A program made the translations under genes and the position numbers. Below are positions 21,669-30,611 of a stretch of DNA of 45,610 nt, piece by piece. The notes below the pieces were generated by a model. That model was given only the letters and a program-made list of their open reading frames with translations, searched no databases and was not told the origin of the DNA. The stretch lies in NCBI GenBank assembly GCA_016764955.1, contig JAESQZ010000056.1, positions 1 to 45,610 on the forward strand, given 5' to 3'. Every line of letters starts with the position of its first letter. The first letter of the stretch is position 1. This DNA comes from Deltaproteobacteria bacterium. GTDB lineage: Bacteria > Myxococcota > UBA727 > JABDBI01.

Positions 21669-21932
21669 GTTAAACATTTGTTTGGCTAATTTTTCTAATT
21701 CTAGAGAGTCTTTAGGATGATTAAATCTCTGGGTTTCATCAATCATCCTAGATTGAATTGCTAGAAATTTCTTGATTAACATGATGTCTTCTTTAGAGTC
21801 ATAAGTTGCTTGTTTAATTGCTGTAAAACATTCAGTTTTTTTCTTTATGAAATAAATTGCCAATGCTGAAATTACTGTTCCTATAATTCCTGCAATTACT
21901 AGAATGAATGATTGAATAAAATTTTCTAACAT
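21663..21932 (-). CDS. One-span membrane protein, possible holin or antiholin
   Basis: 89 residues from ATG 21932 (MLENFIQSFILVIAGIIGTV...). I prefer this start over ATG 21944 because the late-promoter V base is then 32 nt away. The N-terminal membrane helix covers about residues 5-30. The rest (TYDSKEDIMLIKKFLAIQSR) is a charged helix. Pairing with the next two-span protein suggests a lysis module. Confidence 0.5.
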   Translation of the reverse strand: MLENFIQSFILVIAGIIGTVISALAIYFIKKKTECFTAIKQATYDSKEDIMLIKKFLAIQSRMIDETQRFNHPKDSLELEKLAKQMFNE

Positions 21933-21953
21933 GATGAAACTCATATTTTAAAT

Positions 21954-21969
21954 AATTAGAGAACTATCT
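21954..21969 (-). promoter_or_regulatory. Putative late promoter motif
   Basis: Minus strand AGATAGTTCTCTAATT; V base (G) at 21964, 32 nt upstream of the ATG at 21932. Confidence 0.6.
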
Positions 21970-23736
21970 CTAAGAATCAACTAGAACGTTATCTGTATCA
22001 GCTAGAGAAGTTCCTGAAGCATTAACCAAAACACATCTTACAGTGATTGAATCTCCTGGACTAAAAGCTCCTTCTCTAATTACCTCAACTTTGTTTTCTA
22101 ATGCATTTAGATCATCAGAGGGAGGTTGGTTTCTAGAATATGAATTGGCTATAGTTGTAGTTCCTGTATCATAAATTGTATCAAAATATTCCTGAACACT
22201 TGATTGTAATCTCCAAGTTACTAGAGCTATCTCATCTCTTGTAGGTGAATCAGGATAAGTAACTTTGATTCGGATTTGTCCTGTTGCTGGAGAAGTGACT
22301 GTTAGAGTTGGTTTAGATGGTGTAGATAGTGTTCCAGTGGTATCACTAACAATAGTCGAGAATGGTCCATTCACTTGATTTTTTAGAATTCTTGCATGTC
22401 CGTAAAATAATGTACTTTCAACTTGTGATTCAGTTTCAAAAATTACATTAGTTTGGCCTGTCACTCCAACAGGTCGAGTAATTTTTGTACTTCCTCCCTG
22501 ACCTGTAAAGCTCCCATTGCCATCTACTGCATTTGATAAATTCCATTCAACCTCAGCTATGTTAATTCCTGCCTCAAGTGTTACTGTAAATTTTAATTTA
22601 GTTCCTACATTCTCAAAAACTACTGTAGGAGCTGCAAGAGCTGAAGTTGTAGCACTAGCTAGTATTGTACTAATTAGAGTCCCAAATTCATTTCTGACTT
22701 CAAAAATATAATCATGTAATGTATTTGGAGGAAGAAAATCATCATCATACGTGTTTGTTACTCCCGAAGATGGAGTATCATCTTTCACTACAGTCTCTAA
22801 AGGAATTCCCAAGTCTCTAATCAAAGTGAACCGTAATTGTTTTCCAGTAGGTTGAGTCCATGAAGCCCTTATTGTGTTAAAATCAAGTGCTGTAACTGAG
22901 AATCCTACATCTCCTGCATTGTATGAACCATCAGTGTTAGTTTGGAGTGGTCCAATATAATCAGAATTGCCAACGTCATTTTTTGCCCTTACCCAAAAAT
23001 AGTATGTAGTTCCTGCAGATAATCCATTTACAGTAACTTTGGTATCAGTCAGATTTTTTGTTGCAGCATCAGTGATAGGAGTATCTGGAACTCCGTTAGT
23101 TTCTGCAGCAGAGAGAGAATATTCCACATCATAAGTTAATGGAAGACTACCTATTGCTGAAGGATCCCATAAGATATCTATTGTAGTATCAGTGTGTCCA
23201 GATGAGACAACGTTTAGAGGAATAGTTGGAGCTAGCTCAGATTCATCGTTTTTTTTTGTAGTTCCAATGTTGATAGTAGATTGGTCTGTACTCCAAAATG
23301 ATATGTCAAGAAAATCATTAACTGCAGTAACTATCAAAGGACTACTTCCAATTCCTGAAACTATGGTTCCTCCAAGTGTAATGATTGGATCAGTTGAGCG
23401 AATGTGTAATCGTATAGTACATAATAGTAATGTTGGAATGTGTGCAAATGTTATAGTTGTATTTCCATCTACATTCCCTGTAAGTTGTCTATCACTGTGA
23501 ATTCCAAAATCAATTACTAGAGGATTTGTAATATCTCCAAGTTCTGAAATTTTTAATGGATTTGGATTTATGTTTGGAGATCCTCCGTCTACTGATTCAC
23601 TTCCAGAGCTTCCTATTCCTCTTGCAGATTCTGATCCTCCTATTTTTAATGATTCAAGTAAATCTCGATTGTTTTTCTTTTGGAATTTTATGATTCTTGA
23701 TTCGGTATTTGTTTGTCTAGTAGCTCGAGTTGACAA
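21970..23736 (-). CDS. Fibronectin type III tail/receptor-binding protein
   Basis: 588 residues. After a low-complexity Gly/Ser region (about 33-60) come beta-rich domains. At least one clear FN3 domain lies near 175-275 (LNVVSSGHTDTTIDILWDPS, then VNGLSAGTTYYFWVRAKNDV), and two or three more Ig/FN3-like units run to the end. TTG 23736 is used as start, supported by the promoter motif 33 nt upstream. It contains an A9 run (TTKKND) that leaves the frame intact. Likely a surface-exposed fibre for host binding. Confidence 0.7.
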   Translation of the reverse strand: MSTRATRQTNTESRIIKFQKKNNRDLLESLKIGGSESARGIGSSGSESVDGGSPNINPNPLKISELGDITNPLVIDFGIHSDRQLTGNVDGNTTITFAHIPTLLLCTIRLHIRSTDPIITLGGTIVSGIGSSPLIVTAVNDFLDISFWSTDQSTINIGTTKKNDESELAPTIPLNVVSSGHTDTTIDILWDPSAIGSLPLTYDVEYSLSAAETNGVPDTPITDAATKNLTDTKVTVNGLSAGTTYYFWVRAKNDVGNSDYIGPLQTNTDGSYNAGDVGFSVTALDFNTIRASWTQPTGKQLRFTLIRDLGIPLETVVKDDTPSSGVTNTYDDDFLPPNTLHDYIFEVRNEFGTLISTILASATTSALAAPTVVFENVGTKLKFTVTLEAGINIAEVEWNLSNAVDGNGSFTGQGGSTKITRPVGVTGQTNVIFETESQVESTLFYGHARILKNQVNGPFSTIVSDTTGTLSTPSKPTLTVTSPATGQIRIKVTYPDSPTRDEIALVTWRLQSSVQEYFDTIYDTGTTTIANSYSRNQPPSDDLNALENKVEVIREGAFSPGDSITVRCVLVNASGTSLADTDNVLVDS

Positions 23737-23758
23737 TGAATTAGATCAGAGTGAATAA

Positions 23759-23774
23759 GTTTAGAGAACTATCC
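23759..23774 (-). promoter_or_regulatory. Putative late promoter motif
   Basis: Minus strand GGATAGTTCTCTAAAC; V base (G) at 23769, 33 nt upstream of the TTG at 23736. Confidence 0.6.
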
Positions 23775-24221
23775 ATAAAGCCTGTTAGGATATTTATCTA
23801 AAAATATTTTATAACATTGAGGATCTTCTTGTGCTGTTTCTTTAGACATTACACCTCCAAGTTGATAGTTCCTTAATTCAGGAGTGGTTTTTTTGTCAAG
23901 AGAATCAAAATAATCAATAAAGATGGATGCTCTATAACCATCATCAAGCCAATCTCCATTACTAGCAGCGTTCAAAAAGGATTCACGTTCTTCTGAAAAA
24001 TTATCTAAATACCATTGAGAAGGATTTGGTTGTTCATACTCTATTCTCTGAACAAGATACACATCACAAACAGAATCAATAGGCCAAGTATTTGTAACAA
24101 AATTCAAAGTAGATGTATCAAATTCAATAGATTCAGAGATTGATTCATCTACATTAGTAAACAAAACAACTCCTACAATTACAGCTATAATTAGAGGGAT
24201 TGAAGCTAGTTTCATGTTCAT
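23769..24221 (-). CDS. Membrane-anchored or secreted protein, unknown
   Basis: 150 residues from ATG 24221 (MNMKLASIPLIIAVIVGVVL...), a signal peptide or N-terminal membrane anchor, followed by an acidic, likely extracellular domain with two Cys (SVCDVYLVQ and DPQCYKIF). The longer ORF to 24272 would place 17 residues before the hydrophobic segment and overlap the tail-tip gene. Function unknown; perhaps a tail-associated membrane protein or a superinfection factor. Confidence 0.5.
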   Translation of the reverse strand: MNMKLASIPLIIAVIVGVVLFTNVDESISESIEFDTSTLNFVTNTWPIDSVCDVYLVQRIEYEQPNPSQWYLDNFSEERESFLNAASNGDWLDDGYRASIFIDYFDSLDKKTTPELRNYQLGGVMSKETAQEDPQCYKIFLDKYPNRLYG

Positions 24222-24259
24222 GCTCAAAATCAAGCGATCTAATAGAAAAACAATGCTAT

Positions 24260-27200
24260 TCAACTGGACCATACTCTATTAATCAAATGTTCAGTTTGTC
24301 TAAACCCTCCAGGAGCTCCATCGCCTCCTTTTGAGATAGAAATGAAATTGTTATCTACAACCATTTTGATAGTGTTTGCCTTCCCATCAGTTGTATCATC
24401 TACAGCTTCTGAATCTTCATAATATACTGAATCACCCCAACCCACATCATTAGAAAATTTCTTTACAATTGGGAATTCATCTTTTTCATGATTTAGTATT
24501 GGAACCAAATTTCTAACTAGATTTTTAGCTTGAGAGTATGATACAACATCAGGAGCTGAGATTAATTCACTAGGAATATTTCTATCAGGTTTGTTATTTT
24601 CATCATCCACGTTAGTAACTACAAGAGGTTTTGTTAATCTAAAGCCATCAATTGAAAGTGTTAGTTCTGATGAACCTGTAAATCTTGATAAATTGAGAGG
24701 GTTTGGATCAGTCAAAAAAGTTCTGAATCGGTCATCTTGATCAAATGATTCAGCAGTTTCAATTCCTCCTCGTCTTACTTTTTCAAAGTCAAATATTTCT
24801 AAAACTTCAGGCTCATTGGCTCGAATAAAAGTAGATATTCCTGGAACTGAATGTTGAATCTTTCTTTTTCCGAGTGAAGCTGTTAATGGAGTTGCAGAAC
24901 CTCTTTTCTTTTGTAGATAATCAATTGTTATTTTATTATCATTCTCATCTACTAGCCAAATTAGCATTTTATAATTTCCAGTAGGTCGAGGAAGTAAACC
25001 TAGAAAAACTTCATCAATTTTTTGGAAAAATGCAAATCCTTGAATGTCCATATAATCCTCAACTCCTGGACCAAACCATTCCTTTTTCCCCAAGTGTGTT
25101 TTGTGTTTGTTTAGAAAATCAATTACAGATAGAGAAATTTTTTCTCCAATAGTTACAGTATTGTAAGGAATAAAATTCTCATTTCTTGGCATCATTGCAG
25201 TCCAATTGAGTCCTGCAATTTTTTTAGAATCTGCTGTATCAGGTTCAAATTGGATAAACACTGCTGAATTAGAATCTACATCATCTTCTGAAATTTTTGA
25301 ATTTCCAACTGCAACTCGTCCAGCACCTACATCAAATTTCACAGGATGAACACAGTCAAATTGTCCGTTAGCTTGGAATACTGCTGCTGCACCTATGATA
25401 GTATAAGCACCTAATGACCAAACTCCAGATCTAGCTCCAGTACAAGTTCCATCAAGATTCAATCCAGTAAGACAATGATTGTATGTCCAAGAATCACCTT
25501 TTTCATAATCATACACCTCATCATCATTTGTTGCTGCTCCCCAATGCTCCAGGACAAACCACACTCCAGTAGTTCCCAATCCTTGAGGATCTCTAAACAC
25601 TGCAATTGTATTATCAAAGATTAATCCATTATCATCAATTGCAGCAAAGTCATTTAGTCCCACTCCATTAACTAGAATTCTTAATCCGTCAATTGGATAT
25701 CTTGTTCCTCCAATCAATTTTTTCAGGTGTACTGGAATGGATGCAGAGTCAAGATACACTCCATCTACATCAGTTCTAGGATGGTTTTTGTCTTTGATAA
25801 TACTATTATGATCAATGTAGGCAGTCTTTCCATTGTTTGTATTTGCATCAACATAGCCTCCAAGTGCATTAATCCAATACTGAGCGTTGCCTTTAGTTTG
25901 TGGAGAGTAGTCTGTAGTTGGAACAAAATTAATTCTAACCCAAAATGAATCATTGGCAGGCTTGTTTCCTGAAGATGAAGTGTGAGATTGTAATGCTTCA
26001 TAGGCAATGTCTCCAACTTTGATAATATCATAAATTGTGTATGATGTAGCAGTTACCCAATCAACAGCTTTTGTAAAAAATCTTTGAATCCATAGTGTAG
26101 TAGCTACTGATGGGTTTTGTCCTGCAGTGGAGGAATGATCAGATTTTGCCTCATAAGTTAAATTGTTATGTTTTAGTAAAATTCCTTTCAGATAGGATTT
26201 GTCTTGTTCCCAAAGTTTAGTTAATCTAAATGCATCTTTAGCTCCTTGAAATTTAGCATACGCATTTCCAAGAAAATCTCCAGAATTTTTATCACAAATT
26301 ACTATAATGTTTGTAGCCTCTTCAGGTTCTTCGTTTGAATCAAGTTCCAAAGTGTTTGATGTGTAATCATTTAATGCTGATTTTTTTAGTGTTACATTTG
26401 GAGTGCTAGTAAATGCTTCAGTAGGACTAGCTGTCAATGTAATTTCTGGAGGAGTAGTATATCCAGTTCCAGGAGTATCTACTGTAATTGATGTTACTTT
26501 TCCTCCAGTCAATACAGCAGTAGCAGCAGCTCCAGTTCCCCTTCCTAGAATAGTTACTGCAGGAGCAGAGGAATATCCTTCTCCCCCATTTACTACTTTG
26601 ATTGATGCTAATGCACCTGATGAAACCTTGGAAATTGCTCTAGATGTGTGGAGATTATCTTGAAATCCCTGCTCTGCAATTTGTATCACACAGTTATCCA
26701 AATCAAGGCCTGTAGCGTGATTATACAGAGACTGGAATCTCCAATAATGAAATTCTCTACTTCCTCCTAGTTCTGGAACGTTTCCCTCAATGTCTACTAT
26801 ACTATCCATAAAATCCTCAAATGGAATAGCTTCTGCTATGTAATTGTTTGAGAGTCTATCATTTAGTCTACTGCCATGTTTTTTTAATTTGTTAAATGTT
26901 GCAGGAAAAACAATTTCAGGATCTTTTGTTCCTTTATTTTCAGGACTGTTAATTTGATTCACTGCATTAATTGCAGCTTCTTCTCCTGAGATTCTTCTGT
27001 TAGGAGTTGATATTGATACAATTGCTTTGAGTCGATTTGATGTTTGATGAGGACACCACAAAGTTAATTGTAATCCATTTTTCCTATCTTTCTTTTTTAT
27101 TCTTACATGAACTACAGTTTTGAATTGTCGTCCAGATTTGCTAGTAGTTTCAATATAGATACGGTCCCATTTTTTTATTTTTGCATGTTTTGTAATGTAT

Positions 27201-27301
27201 TTTCCTCTAGGAGCATTTAGAATAATTTTAATTGCAATTGGAGATGTGTCATTAATTTCTACAACTTTACAATCATCACTAATATCAAAATCTCCATTCA
27301 C
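24260..27301 (-). CDS. Large tail-tip/baseplate-like protein with carbohydrate-binding-type modules
   Basis: 1013 residues from GTG 27301. Near residues 230-305 lies a Gly-rich repeat (VVNGGEGYSSAPAVTILGRG and DTPGTGYTTPPEITL) found in many phage structural proteins. Near 365-455 two modules with W-x(5-8)-Y-x-x-(G)D-I/L-x-x-x-x-x-x-Y-E-A...H-S-S...P-x(6-8)-W resemble chitin-binding type 5/12 modules. The N- and C-terminal parts look like baseplate hub sequence. It probably binds the cell surface. The frame stays open 27 codons upstream of the GTG without another start codon (see findings). Confidence 0.65.
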   Translation of the reverse strand: MNGDFDISDDCKVVEINDTSPIAIKIILNAPRGKYITKHAKIKKWDRIYIETTSKSGRQFKTVVHVRIKKKDRKNGLQLTLWCPHQTSNRLKAIVSISTPNRRISGEEAAINAVNQINSPENKGTKDPEIVFPATFNKLKKHGSRLNDRLSNNYIAEAIPFEDFMDSIVDIEGNVPELGGSREFHYWRFQSLYNHATGLDLDNCVIQIAEQGFQDNLHTSRAISKVSSGALASIKVVNGGEGYSSAPAVTILGRGTGAAATAVLTGGKVTSITVDTPGTGYTTPPEITLTASPTEAFTSTPNVTLKKSALNDYTSNTLELDSNEEPEEATNIIVICDKNSGDFLGNAYAKFQGAKDAFRLTKLWEQDKSYLKGILLKHNNLTYEAKSDHSSTAGQNPSVATTLWIQRFFTKAVDWVTATSYTIYDIIKVGDIAYEALQSHTSSSGNKPANDSFWVRINFVPTTDYSPQTKGNAQYWINALGGYVDANTNNGKTAYIDHNSIIKDKNHPRTDVDGVYLDSASIPVHLKKLIGGTRYPIDGLRILVNGVGLNDFAAIDDNGLIFDNTIAVFRDPQGLGTTGVWFVLEHWGAATNDDEVYDYEKGDSWTYNHCLTGLNLDGTCTGARSGVWSLGAYTIIGAAAVFQANGQFDCVHPVKFDVGAGRVAVGNSKISEDDVDSNSAVFIQFEPDTADSKKIAGLNWTAMMPRNENFIPYNTVTIGEKISLSVIDFLNKHKTHLGKKEWFGPGVEDYMDIQGFAFFQKIDEVFLGLLPRPTGNYKMLIWLVDENDNKITIDYLQKKRGSATPLTASLGKRKIQHSVPGISTFIRANEPEVLEIFDFEKVRRGGIETAESFDQDDRFRTFLTDPNPLNLSRFTGSSELTLSIDGFRLTKPLVVTNVDDENNKPDRNIPSELISAPDVVSYSQAKNLVRNLVPILNHEKDEFPIVKKFSNDVGWGDSVYYEDSEAVDDTTDGKANTIKMVVDNNFISISKGGDGAPGGFRQTEHLINRVWSS

Positions 27302-27372
27302 ATCAGCTCCTACATCTTCAGAGTGATCTTTTAAGATAACAAGACATGTATCCCCTACATTATTTGTTAGAA

Positions 27373-27897
27373 CTAATTTGAATCACCACGATCTACTTTT
27401 AGTTTCAAAACAAATTTTGCAATGTTTAGAATTAAATTAAAATCCCAATCCAAGCTAACCCATAACAAACCAATCTGAGTATTCCCCGAAGAGACTGGAG
27501 TCAATTTATATTTTTTAACAGTGTTTAATTCAAATCCAAATCTGCCATGAATTATTTGTCCATCTATTACATCTAGATTGTCTTCCCAAGATTCCATTAA
27601 ATCAATAGTCGCATTAGATTGAGTTCCATCTCCTGAAGCATCAAGTGTGCCATCCATGAAGGGAACCACGCCCTCAATTGTGTAGAATTCCCCTAGTTCT
27701 CCTTGAGGTTGTTGATCTCTAGTTCCTTGACCTAATGCCTGATTTCCTGAAATTGCTTTAGGCCTAGTATGATTAACTCTAGTAATGTAGGCATTACCTA
27801 CAGCATCCACAATAGCATCATTGAAGAGTATTCTCTCAGTAGTTCCAGAACCAATGACATCATCCTGATTGAATAATTTGTATATAGTATCAGTCAT
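27373..27897 (-). CDS. Tail-associated structural protein, unknown
   Basis: 174 residues, beta-rich (IYKLFNQDDVIGSGTTERIL, FYTIEGVVPFMDGTLDAS, KYKLTPVSSGNTQIGLLWVSLDWDFNL). No known family. It lies directly before the tail-tip gene, with its TAG in the -1 frame relative to that gene. Likely part of the tail or baseplate. Confidence 0.5.
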   Translation of the reverse strand: MTDTIYKLFNQDDVIGSGTTERILFNDAIVDAVGNAYITRVNHTRPKAISGNQALGQGTRDQQPQGELGEFYTIEGVVPFMDGTLDASGDGTQSNATIDLMESWEDNLDVIDGQIIHGRFGFELNTVKKYKLTPVSSGNTQIGLLWVSLDWDFNLILNIAKFVLKLKVDRGDSN

Positions 27898-28502
27898 TAG
27901 TTTACATTTTTCCTTATCTTGAAATCATTTTCTAGAAGTTTTCGGTCACTTTCAAACACTTCAAAAGAGTTGTATTGGTTTCTAACGTTAAGATCTCCAT
28001 CAATTGTAGAAATAATTAATTGATCAAAGCCTTGCAAAATTCTTTGAAGTTTATCTTTATCTCGTAATGCATCAGTTCTGTTATCGATTCTATCATCAAA
28101 GAATCGGTCAAGCAAATTTCCTTCTTGTTGTAAAAATTCAATTACTTTGGCTGCGACTACAGGAGCTCCTATAATTGCTGCAGGAAGAGCTCCAGTTTTT
28201 AATAATTCTTGTAAGATTGCACCTGATGGATTAGTTGCATAGTTGAGTAAATTTTGACCTTTTCTAAATCCTAAATCATTTTTTAATACTTCATCTATCT
28301 TTGATTGTTTTTCTGATTTTTTCTTTTTTCCTTTTTTGGTTCCAGTTGTTGTTCCTGTTTGAGTAGAACTAGATTCTTCTATAACATCTGATTTGTCAAT
28401 AATTTCTTTAACTTCTTCTTTTACTTTCTCTACAATTTTTTCAATCTCTTTGACATTTTCTACTCCAGTAGTAGAAACATCAAGAGGGATTCTAACAGTC
28501 AT
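27897..28502 (-). CDS. Tail protein with central hydrophobic segment
   Basis: 201 residues: a charged coiled-coil-like N-terminus (KEIEKIVEKVKEEVKEIIDK), a Lys/Thr-rich linker, then LLKTGALPAAIIGAPVVAAK and a charged C-terminus. The helix-linker-hydrophobic layout recalls a very short tape measure protein, but at 201 residues it is far below the usual length. Overlaps the upstream gene by ATGA. Confidence 0.4.
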   Translation of the reverse strand: MTVRIPLDVSTTGVENVKEIEKIVEKVKEEVKEIIDKSDVIEESSSTQTGTTTGTKKGKKKKSEKQSKIDEVLKNDLGFRKGQNLLNYATNPSGAILQELLKTGALPAAIIGAPVVAAKVIEFLQQEGNLLDRFFDDRIDNRTDALRDKDKLQRILQGFDQLIISTIDGDLNVRNQYNSFEVFESDRKLLENDFKIRKNVN

Positions 28503-29026
28503 TGAATAGAGTTCTCCTGGAGGAATCGGTTAATTTTACTAGTTAGTACATCAAGAAATCTTTCTAATCCAAATTTGAAACCATTTGACATTATTTTCAT
28601 GGCTCTAATTCCCTTAACCCAATGGCCTTTTGAGAATCCAGTTACAGTAATTGCTCCAGATTGAATAGGGAAAGCTAGAACTCCATCAGGATCTAGAGGT
28701 TCAATAAAGTGAGTAACTGTTCCATCTTCAAAATAATCAGCTAGAGGAACTACACTGCCTAAAGCATCCTTTGAGGGTTTGGAATAATCATTAATCACAT
28801 CACCTTTGAGAAATCCATTTTTCTCAAATGATATGGCATCAAGATAACCTTGTTTCATTCCTGCTGCACGAGCTACAGTTTTACATGATTCTAGAATTGT
28901 CTCCTGTACTGTTTCAATCATTATAGAATCAGCGAATTCCTCAACTCTAATTTTAGCAGAACCTAAACGCATCTCTGCAAATTCTAGCTGTAATTCTAAC
29001 TTGCCTAGTAAAATTTCAAGTTGCAT
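28499..29026 (-). CDS. HK97-gp10-like neck/tail-completion protein
   Basis: 175 residues from ATG 29026, which is 2 nt past the upstream stop. The stretch YFEDGTVTHFIEPLDPDG, then FPIQSGAITVTGFSKGHWV and IMSNGFKFGLERFLDVL is the FeeGT.pHfI.P...G...f.k..H pattern of HK97-gp10-type head-tail joining proteins. The longer ORF to 29059 overlaps the upstream gene. Fits the neighbouring tail-tube and terminator-like genes. Confidence 0.55.
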   Translation of the reverse strand: MQLEILLGKLELQLEFAEMRLGSAKIRVEEFADSIMIETVQETILESCKTVARAAGMKQGYLDAISFEKNGFLKGDVINDYSKPSKDALGSVVPLADYFEDGTVTHFIEPLDPDGVLAFPIQSGAITVTGFSKGHWVKGIRAMKIMSNGFKFGLERFLDVLTSKINRFLQENSIQ

Positions 29027-29027
29027 A

Positions 29028-29462
29028 TCATGTAACTGTAACGTCTCTCTGAGTTGCACGAATTCTGCATGTAATTATTTGAGCTCCTGGAACTACATTT
29101 TGTTTGTCAATAATTGGAATCTTTCCAGTAAAGGTCATTGTAGCTCCAGTTGATACTCCTGCTTCATCTGTTCCCTTGATTACCCAAGTTTTGTTTGAGA
29201 GTGCAGCTTGAAATCCGTGCAGTACAGCTAGTTCCAATCTTGTTACTGCCATTTTAAAATCTACAAAATTATTATGATTCTTTGAATACACATAGACTGA
29301 TCCTGATTTTGTTTGAATTACAGACTCTACTCTTTCCCAATGTTCAGTTATATCTTGAGCTGCTGCAAAGAATTTAGTATCTGCTCCGTCAATATATCCA
29401 AGTTTTACCTCTTCAGAATTAAAAATATCATTAACAATGTTTCCTAGTTCTACATCAGCCAT
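29028..29462 (-). CDS. Possible tail tube protein
   Basis: 144 residues, beta-rich with TFTGKIPIIDKQNVVPGAQI and ITCRIRATQRDVTVT at the C-terminus, and LGNIVNDIFNSEEVKLGYID at the start. Size, strand content and place between a terminator-like gene and a gp10-like gene suggest the major tail tube subunit. Its own late-promoter motif lies 33 nt upstream, which fits a highly expressed virion protein. No family match is claimed. Confidence 0.4.
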   Translation of the reverse strand: MADVELGNIVNDIFNSEEVKLGYIDGADTKFFAAAQDITEHWERVESVIQTKSGSVYVYSKNHNNFVDFKMAVTRLELAVLHGFQAALSNKTWVIKGTDEAGVSTGATMTFTGKIPIIDKQNVVPGAQIITCRIRATQRDVTVT

Positions 29463-29484
29463 GTTGGATAATTATGATTTCAAT

Positions 29485-29500
29485 AATTAGAGAAGTATTC
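29485..29500 (-). promoter_or_regulatory. Putative late promoter motif
   Basis: Minus strand GAATACTTCTCTAATT; V base (C) at 29495, 33 nt upstream of the ATG at 29462. Confidence 0.6.
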
Positions 29501-30002
29501 AAGCTGACATTATTTCTGCCTGTAATACTACAGTAAATGCAGATACTACATCCATTGCATTTCTAACAATTTTTGCAGTGATTGTTGTCCTGGACCTTTT
29601 GAATAGTCTGTTATTTCCTGCACTATCTTTCATTTTTGGATTATTCTTGAAGAATTCTTTGAGTAATTTTCTTAGAATGAGATCCTTTTTCAGAGCATCT
29701 TCAGGAGTTGTTCCATTTACCACACATGTAATGAAGAATTGTAGGGTAATTTTGGATTTTGGAGATTCTTCTCCTAGTTTGGACACGTAAAGAGGCTCAT
29801 CAGAGATCTCAAATGGCTCTCCTGGAGTTACTGTAATGTATGGTCTAGCTATTGCTATCCAGTTTTGTTGTGGAGGATCTCCAAATAGTATGGTTGGAAT
29901 TTTATCATCTTCTCCTTTTTTGTTATAAATTGAAGTGTTTAGTTTTAGATTTGAAATAATTCTGTTAATTATTACAGCACTATCATAAGTTGTTACTGCC
30001 AT
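29499..30002 (-). CDS. Tail terminator-like protein
   Basis: 167 residues of alpha/beta type: VIINRIISNLKLNT, IAIARPYITVTPGEPF, SKITLQFFITCVV, DLILRKLLKEFFKN, FTVVLQAEIMSA. The order helix - strands - helix - strands and the length fit tail completion/terminator proteins. The call depends mainly on gene order. Confidence 0.4.
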   Translation of the reverse strand: MAVTTYDSAVIINRIISNLKLNTSIYNKKGEDDKIPTILFGDPPQQNWIAIARPYITVTPGEPFEISDEPLYVSKLGEESPKSKITLQFFITCVVNGTTPEDALKKDLILRKLLKEFFKNNPKMKDSAGNNRLFKRSRTTITAKIVRNAMDVVSAFTVVLQAEIMSA

Positions 30003-30563
30003 TTATTGCACCCAGAATATTGATCTATCCCTTGTTGTAAATCCATCACCATTAGTTAGTACAACTCTAGCTCCATATTCCCAAGGACCATGTACATCTA
30101 AGATAGATGATTCAGGATCAGTATTTTGATAAACTATTTTTTTCTCTCCTTGAGTAGTTACTGTTCCAGAATTTTCAGCAGATACAGAACCTACAGAACC
30201 TAATTGATACGTAAATGTTGTAGCAGTTACTATGGTAATTGGTTTGTTTGTTACATTAAAATTTGAAGTTCCAGTGATTGACATGAGTTCTCCAGTTTTT
30301 AATAATGCAGTGTTTGGAACAGTTACTGTAATTTTATCCTCAATTCCATCTCCAACTATATTTGATAGTGAGATAGCTTGTGAAGGATTAACAGAGTCAA
30401 CTTCCAAATTTGCTTGTTTTTCAAATGTTGTTCCATCAGGTTTTAGAAATGTAATGAACTGATCAGAAATCAGACTCAAATTAAAATCTGCTTTTGATGT
30501 TGATATTTTCAGCTTTACAGGAAATGTAGCGTTGAGATGATTTAGGGAATAATATTTTACCAC
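30003..30563 (-). CDS. Beta-rich virion protein with Ig-like middle
   Basis: 186 residues from GTG 30563, with the late-promoter motif exactly 33 nt upstream. An alternating strand pattern (ISDQFITFLKPDGTTF; DKITVTVPNTALLKTGELMS; TIVTATTFTYQLGS) suggests one or two beta-sandwich domains. Structural; no family named. Confidence 0.5.
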   Translation of the reverse strand: MVKYYSLNHLNATFPVKLKISTSKADFNLSLISDQFITFLKPDGTTFEKQANLEVDSVNPSQAISLSNIVGDGIEDKITVTVPNTALLKTGELMSITGTSNFNVTNKPITIVTATTFTYQLGSVGSVSAENSGTVTTQGEKKIVYQNTDPESSILDVHGPWEYGARVVLTNGDGFTTRDRSIFWVQ

Positions 30564-30585
30564 ATATTTAAAAAATCAATTTACT

Positions 30586-30601
30586 TTTTTTAGAACTATT
30601 C
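30586..30601 (-). promoter_or_regulatory. Putative late promoter motif
   Basis: Minus strand GAATAGTTCTAAAAAA; V base (G) at 30596, 33 nt upstream of the GTG at 30563; supports the GTG start. Confidence 0.6.
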
Positions 30602-30611
30602 ATACAGAAAG

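Noticed and set aside
27897..28502. Normal tape measure protein
   Set aside because: Only 201 residues with one hydrophobic stretch; far too short, so listed only as a tail protein.
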